From NCBI RefSeq assembly GCF_002105195.1, contig NZ_MUHU01000008.1, positions 310,001 through 374,000 of the forward strand: a stretch of DNA of 64,000 nt, written 5' to 3'. The position numbers and the translations under genes are program-made. This document shows positions 60,601 to 64,000 of this stretch, piece after piece (positions within the stretch are counted from its first letter, which is position 1; each line of letters opens with the position of its first letter). Origin of the DNA: Derxia lacustris. GTDB taxonomy: Bacteria > Pseudomonadota > Gammaproteobacteria > Burkholderiales > Burkholderiaceae_E. Under the pieces are notes generated by a model that saw only the letters and a list, made by a program, of their open reading frames with translations, had not been told where the DNA came from and did no database searches.

Positions 60601-63600
60601 TCGTAGTCGGCCAGCGCGCGGCCGGTCCAGGTGTCGGTGGCCGCGACCTGCGCCGGCGTGCCTTCGGCCACGATCTCGCCGCCCGCGTCGCCGCCTTCCG
60701 GCCCGAGGTCGATGACCCAGTCGGCAGCGCGGATCAGGTCGAGGTTGTGCTCGATGACGACCAGCGTGTGGCCGGCGGTCAGCAGCTTCTCGAAGGCGCG
60801 CAGCAGCACGGCCACGTCCTCGAAATGCAGGCCGGTGGTCGGCTCGTCGAACAGGAAGAGCTTTTTCTTGCTGGCGAGCTTGCGGACCTTGGCGTCCTTG
60901 GCATGCGCGGCCGCCAGATGGCCGGCGAGCTTGAGCCGCTGCGCCTCGCCGCCCGACAGCGTCGGCACCGGCTGGCCGAGCTTGAGGTAGTCGAGCCCCA
61001 CATCGACCAGCGACGCCAAGCCGAGCCGCACCGGCGCTTCCTCGTGGAAGAAGTGCAGCGCCTCGTTGACCGTCATGTCGAGCACGTCGGCCACGCTGGC
61101 CTCGCGGAACAGGCCGTCGATGTCGGTGCTGCCGACCTTCACTTCGAGCGTCTCGGGGCGAAAGCGCCGGCCGTCGCATTCGGGGCAGCGCAGGTACACG
61201 TCGCTCAGGAACTGCATCTCCACATGCTCGAAGCCGGTGCCGCCGCAGACCGGGCAGCGGCCGTCGCCGGCGTTGAAGCTGAAGGTGCCGGCGGTGTAGC
61301 CGCGCTTGCGGCTTTCAGGCGCGCGCGCGAACACGTCGCGGATGGCGTCGAAGGCGCCCACGTAGCTGGCCGGATTGGAGCGCGCGGTGCGGCCGATGGC
61401 GCTCTGGTCCACCAGTACCGCGTCGGCGATCAGGTCGGCGCCATCGAGCGCATCGAACTCGCCGCCGCGTTCGACCGGGCGGCCGAAATGCTTGTCGAGC
61501 GCGCCCATCAGCACGTCGGTGACGAGCGACGACTTGCCTGAGCCGCTGACGCCGGTGACGGCAATCAGCCGGCCAAGCGGCAGCTTCAGGTCGAGATTGC
61601 GCAGGTTGTTGGCGCGCGCGCCGCGCAGCGTCAGCCATTGCGTGAGCGCGTCGGGCGCCTGCGCGGCGCGTACCAGCTGGATGCGCTTGCGGCCGGCGAG
61701 CCAGTCGCCGGTGGGCGAATGCAGCGCGGCGAGGCGGGCGTCCTCGTCGGCGGAGGGCAGCCAGGCGTCGGCGCCCGGCGCGCCGGTGGCGGCCTCGGCA
61801 TCGGCGGCACTGCGGCGCGTGCCGAGCGCCTCGGCCAGCGCCGCATCGCCGCCGCCGCGCGCCTGCTCGGGCGTGCCGCGAAACACGATGTTCCCGCCGC
61901 GTTCGCCCGGCCCGGGGCCGATCTCCAGCAGCTCGTCGGCGGCCAGCATCACCTGCGGATCGTGCTCGACCACCACCAGCGAATTGCCCGCGTCGCGCAG
62001 CCGCCGCATCACCGCGATCACGCGATCCATGTCGCGCGGATGCAGGCCGATGCTCGGCTCGTCGAGCACGAACAGCGTGCCGACCAGCGAGGTGCCGAGC
62101 GCCGTGGTGAGGTTGATGCGCTGCACCTCGCCGCCCGATAGCGTGCGGCTTTGCCGGTCGAGCGTGAGATAGCCGAGCCCCACTTCGCCGAGGAAGCGGG
62201 TGCGGCTGCGCAGCTCGCCCATCATCAGTTCGGCCGCCTGCGGGCTCAGGTGCGACAGGTCGAGCGTGCCGAAGAACTCGCGCAGCCGGTCGACCGGCAC
62301 GTTCATCAGATCGTGGATGGTCAGGCCGGGCAGGGCGGCGAGCTGCTCGGGCGTCCAGGCCGCGCCGGCCGGCATGAAGCGCGGCCGGCCGGCCAGCGCC
62401 GCATCGGCCGCCGCGCGCGTGCCGGCGCGCCACAGCAGCGCATCGGGCTTCAGCCGCGAGCCCTCGCACACGGCGCAGGGCGTGTAGCTGCGGTACTTCG
62501 ACAGCAGCACGCGGATGTGCATCTTGTAGGCCTTGCTTTCCAGCCAGGCGAAGAAGCGCCGCACGCCGTACCACACGCCCGGAAAGCTCTTGTCCCAGCT
62601 GATCCACTCGGGCTCGCCTTCGAGCACCCAGCGGCGGTCGTGCTCGCTCATGTCGCGCCACGGCGTGTCGATGGCGATGTCGCGCTTGACCGCGTAGCCG
62701 ATCAGCTCCTGCTGCGCTTCCTTGAAGCTCTCGGTCTGCCACGGCTTGACCGCGCCTTCGCGCAGCGTCTTGCGCTCATCCGGAATCACCAGCCCGAAAT
62801 CGACGCCGATGCTGCGGCCGAAACCGCGGCAGGCATCGCAGGCGCCGAGCGGCGAGTTGAACGAGAAGCCGGCCGGCGTCGGCTCCCGGTAGTCGATGCC
62901 GCAATGCGCGCAATGGAAGCCGGTCGAGAAGCGCTCGACGCGCTCGCTGCCGTCCTCGGCGAGGAAGCGCAACGCGCAATGGCCCTGGCCGGCGGCGAAG
63001 GCGGCCTCGATGGCTTCGGCGGCGCGGCTCGCGTCGATGCTGGCGGCGCGGAAGCGGTCCTGCACGACGACGAGGCGTTGCGGCGGCGGTTCGGCGGCGG
63101 TCCTGGCGGCCTTGCCGCGCGCGGTCTTGGCGGCCGGCTTGGCAGCGGCGGCCTTGGCCTTGGGCGGCTTGGCGCCGGTGGCCGGCTCGGTGGCGGCTTC
63201 GGAAGCGGCCGTTGCCGCGCCGGCCGAAGCGTCGTCCGCCGCGCCGCGCGAGCGCACGTCGTCCGCGCCCGGCGCCGGCTCGTGGATCCGCGTATAGCCC
63301 TGCGCCTCCAGAAACGCGCGCACCTCGTCGGCGCTGAAATTGCCCGGCACCTGGGCATCGAAGGTGACCAGCACGCGCGCCTCGGGTGCGGCGGCGGCCT
63401 GGGCCAGCAGCGCGGCCAGCACGCTTTCGGGGCCGTCGCGGCGCACCGGCCGCGCGCAGCTGCGGCAGAACAGCGTCGCGGCGCGGGCAAACAGCAGCTT
63501 CAGATGGTCGTTCAGCTCGGTCATCGTGCCGACTGTCGAGCGCGAATTGCGCACCGGATTGGTCTGGTCGATGGCGATCGCCGGCGGCACGCCGTCGATG

Positions 63601-63878
63601 CGGTCGACCTGCGGCCGGTCCTGGCGATCCAGAAACTGGCGCGCATAGGCGCTGAAGGTCTCGACATAGCGGCGCTGGCCCTCGGCATACAGCGTGTCGA
63701 ACACCAGAGAGCTCTTGCCCGAGCCGCTCACGCCCGTCACCACCAGCAGTTCGCCGGTCGGGATGTCGAGACTGAGATTGCGCAGGTTGTTCTGGCGGGC
63801 GCCGCGAATGCGGATGGCGTGACCGAGATAGGCGCCCTGATCGGGCGCGGCGGCGGGGTGCGGGGAGGCTTGATCCAT
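57660..63878 (-). CDS. uvrA: Double-length UvrA-like ABC ATPase
   Basis: A 2072-residue protein made of two consecutive UvrA halves, each with two ABC ATPase cassettes. Four Walker A motifs (SGSGKSSL twice, SGSGKSTL twice) lie near residues 46, 773, 1189 and 1738, and four LSGGE signatures near 579, 970, 1589 and 1940. Zinc-finger CxxC pairs occur in both halves ([44 protein letters not shown]). The first half carries an Ala/Lys/Pro-rich insertion near residue 240. UvrA recognises DNA lesions with UvrB. Normal UvrA is about 940 residues; tandem forms are known from Burkholderiales and some pseudomonads and may coexist with a standard uvrA. The start at 63878 precedes the conserved [14 protein letters not shown]; 63890 is an alternative. 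Confidence 0.93.
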   Translation of the reverse strand: MDQASPHPAAAPDQGAYLGHAIRIRGARQNNLRNLSLDIPTGELLVVTGVSGSGKSSLVFDTLYAEGQRRYVETFSAYARQFLDRQDRPQVDRIDGVPPAIAIDQTNPVRNSRSTVGTMTELNDHLKLLFARAATLFCRSCARPVRRDGPESVLAALLAQAAAAPEARVLVTFDAQVPGNFSADEVRAFLEAQGYTRIHEPAPGADDVRSRGAADDASAGAATAASEAATEPATGAKPPKAKAAAAKPAAKTARGKAARTAAEPPPQRLVVVQDRFRAASIDASRAAEAIEAAFAAGQGHCALRFLAEDGSERVERFSTGFHCAHCGIDYREPTPAGFSFNSPLGACDACRGFGRSIGVDFGLVIPDERKTLREGAVKPWQTESFKEAQQELIGYAVKRDIAIDTPWRDMSEHDRRWVLEGEPEWISWDKSFPGVWYGVRRFFAWLESKAYKMHIRVLLSKYRSYTPCAVCEGSRLKPDALLWRAGTRAAADAALAGRPRFMPAGAAWTPEQLAALPGLTIHDLMNVPVDRLREFFGTLDLSHLSPQAAELMMGELRSRTRFLGEVGLGYLTLDRQSRTLSGGEVQRINLTTALGTSLVGTLFVLDEPSIGLHPRDMDRVIAVMRRLRDAGNSLVVVEHDPQVMLAADELLEIGPGPGERGGNIVFRGTPEQARGGGDAALAEALGTRRSAADAEAATGAPGADAWLPSADEDARLAALHSPTGDWLAGRKRIQLVRAAQAPDALTQWLTLRGARANNLRNLDLKLPLGRLIAVTGVSGSGKSSLVTDVLMGALDKHFGRPVERGGEFDALDGADLIADAVLVDQSAIGRTARSNPASYVGAFDAIRDVFARAPESRKRGYTAGTFSFNAGDGRCPVCGGTGFEHVEMQFLSDVYLRCPECDGRRFRPETLEVKVGSTDIDGLFREASVADVLDMTVNEALHFFHEEAPVRLGLASLVDVGLDYLKLGQPVPTLSGGEAQRLKLAGHLAAAHAKDAKVRKLASKKKLFLFDEPTTGLHFEDVAVLLRAFEKLLTAGHTLVVIEHNLDLIRAADWVIDLGPEGGDAGGEIVAEGTPAQVAATDTWTGRALADYERALLLPASGSAVADAGAPFSAADGSAFQHARSHAANDATALRAAQPLADYTTAPADAPAANDSHHRAAPPTSIRIHHAREHNLKNLDVEIPRDAFTVITGPSGSGKSTLAFDILFAEGQRRYLESLNAYARSIVQPQGKPEVDAIHGIPPTVAIEQRTSRGGRKSTVATLTEIYHFLRLLYVKLGTQYCITCNVPVEAQSFETIAARLMRDYRGQRLGLLAPLVIGRKGVYTDLAKWAAGKGYTHLRVDGEFLPTDKFPRIDRFKEHNIELPVADVEVGPDNEARLRESLALAIELGKGFVVALSGLDSFAETIAHDPTGSAAGMRSAMFSTKRACPCCGQSYADLDPRLFSYNSSHGWCRFCFGTGLKLRGFTPPDERERNQSAQGDASWRDAAEDAADALADAARAAGEIEEPCPACAGARLNPVALAVRFRDRSIAELSAQSVLDSAGFVDGLELNPREAAIARDVLSEIRSRLSFLAEVGLDYLALDRAAPTLSGGEAQRIRLAAQLGSSLQGVCYILDEPTIGLHPRDNRMLLNVLDKLRTNGNTLVVVEHDEDTIRRADHVIDIGPGAGVRGGRIVGQGTADELDPETSITGRCLHFPLQHPLHATRPVDADTPRLTLRGASLHNLRKVDADFPLGRLTVVTGVSGSGKSTLAREVLHDNAYRVITARNGVPVKVASPPLALARGGGFIDGLDVIDRVLEVDQTPIGKTPRSCPATYVGIWDEIRKLFADSQDSRLRGYTASRFSFNTAGGRCEVCDGQGMTTVEMSFLPDVKTLCEACHGARFNRATLEVKLRGKSIGDVLAMNIDDAIGYFENHPKLLHALKLMQDVGLGYLTLGQPSPTLSGGEAQRIKLVTELSKVRDDVTRRGQRAPRTLYVLDEPTVGLHMSDVEKLIHVLHRLVDAGNTVVVIEHDLDLIAEADWLVDLGPEGGTRGGEVVAQGPVAALVAAPGRSHTAAILGEFLAARARRARAG

Positions 63879-64000
63879 GGTGGCGAGCATAGACCGGGCG
63901 ATTGCGCCGGCGTTCGCGGCGGCGATGACGCACAACGAGGCACCGTTCGTCGCCCCTAAGCGCTTTTACTCAATGAAACACGGTGCGACCCTTGCTTTTT

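Noticed and set aside
57642..61541. Plus-strand open frame of 1299 codons opposite uvrA
   Set aside because: It is antisense to four clear ABC cassettes, has biased composition (Arg, Ala, Glu, His, Val) and no recognisable domain.
63879..64000. Possible further gene or promoter at the right edge
   Set aside because: The last 122 nt show no supported coding frame, and promoter boxes for uvrA could not be identified with any confidence.

Overview
The window is a high-G+C chromosome segment with dense operons. The Gram-negative porin, the hemC-hemD-hemX-hemY order, the duplicated giant UvrA and the tetrahydromethanopterin (H4MPT) C1 genes together point to a methylotrophic betaproteobacterium, most likely of the order Burkholderiales. 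I cannot name the genus. I saw no rRNA, tRNA, CRISPR array, insertion sequence or prophage.

Positions 1-30125 hold a C1-metabolism super-cluster. Operon A (2-4272, +) encodes an ATP-grasp ligase cut by the window edge, methenyl-H4MPT cyclohydrolase (mch), a RimK-like ligase (orf5 type), a CitG-like protein (orf7 type) and formaldehyde-activating enzyme (fae). It ends at a bidirectional terminator. A dihydroneopterin aldolase (folB, -) lies divergent to a GAF/sigma-54 activator, and the gap between them holds an operator-like set of inverted repeats. Operon B (7291-10633, +) encodes a DmrB-like flavoprotein, a dihydropteroate-synthase-like protein, a DUF447 protein and MfnB. A small interlude follows: an orphan ProX, a porin and a START-like protein. 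Then come mfnE-mfnF-mfnD (-), starting back to back with operon C (16430-30125, +): HisA-like, fhcBADC, a second fae paralogue, a pabB-pabC fusion and mxaRSACKL. Together these genes oxidise formaldehyde to formate on H4MPT and methylofuran, make parts of both cofactors, and supply maturation factors for a quinoprotein methanol dehydrogenase. The dehydrogenase structural genes, mtdB and mptG are not in the window.

Positions 30126-39000 hold an A+T-richer island with tandem hairpins, a polysaccharide pyruvyl transferase family protein, a GMC oxidoreductase, a convergent LacI-type regulator, and hemCDXY.

Positions 39001-57620 hold the most unusual part: five tandem two-gene units. Each unit is a predicted outer-membrane DUF1800 lipoprotein followed 10-13 nt later by a Tat-exported DUF1501 protein. 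Sequence signatures in both genes group the units as 1, 2+3 and 4+5, so whole pairs appear to have duplicated. A single unrelated minus-strand gene sits between units 2 and 3. The function of this exported system is unknown. The window ends with a minus-strand gene for a double-length UvrA carrying four ABC ATPase cassettes.
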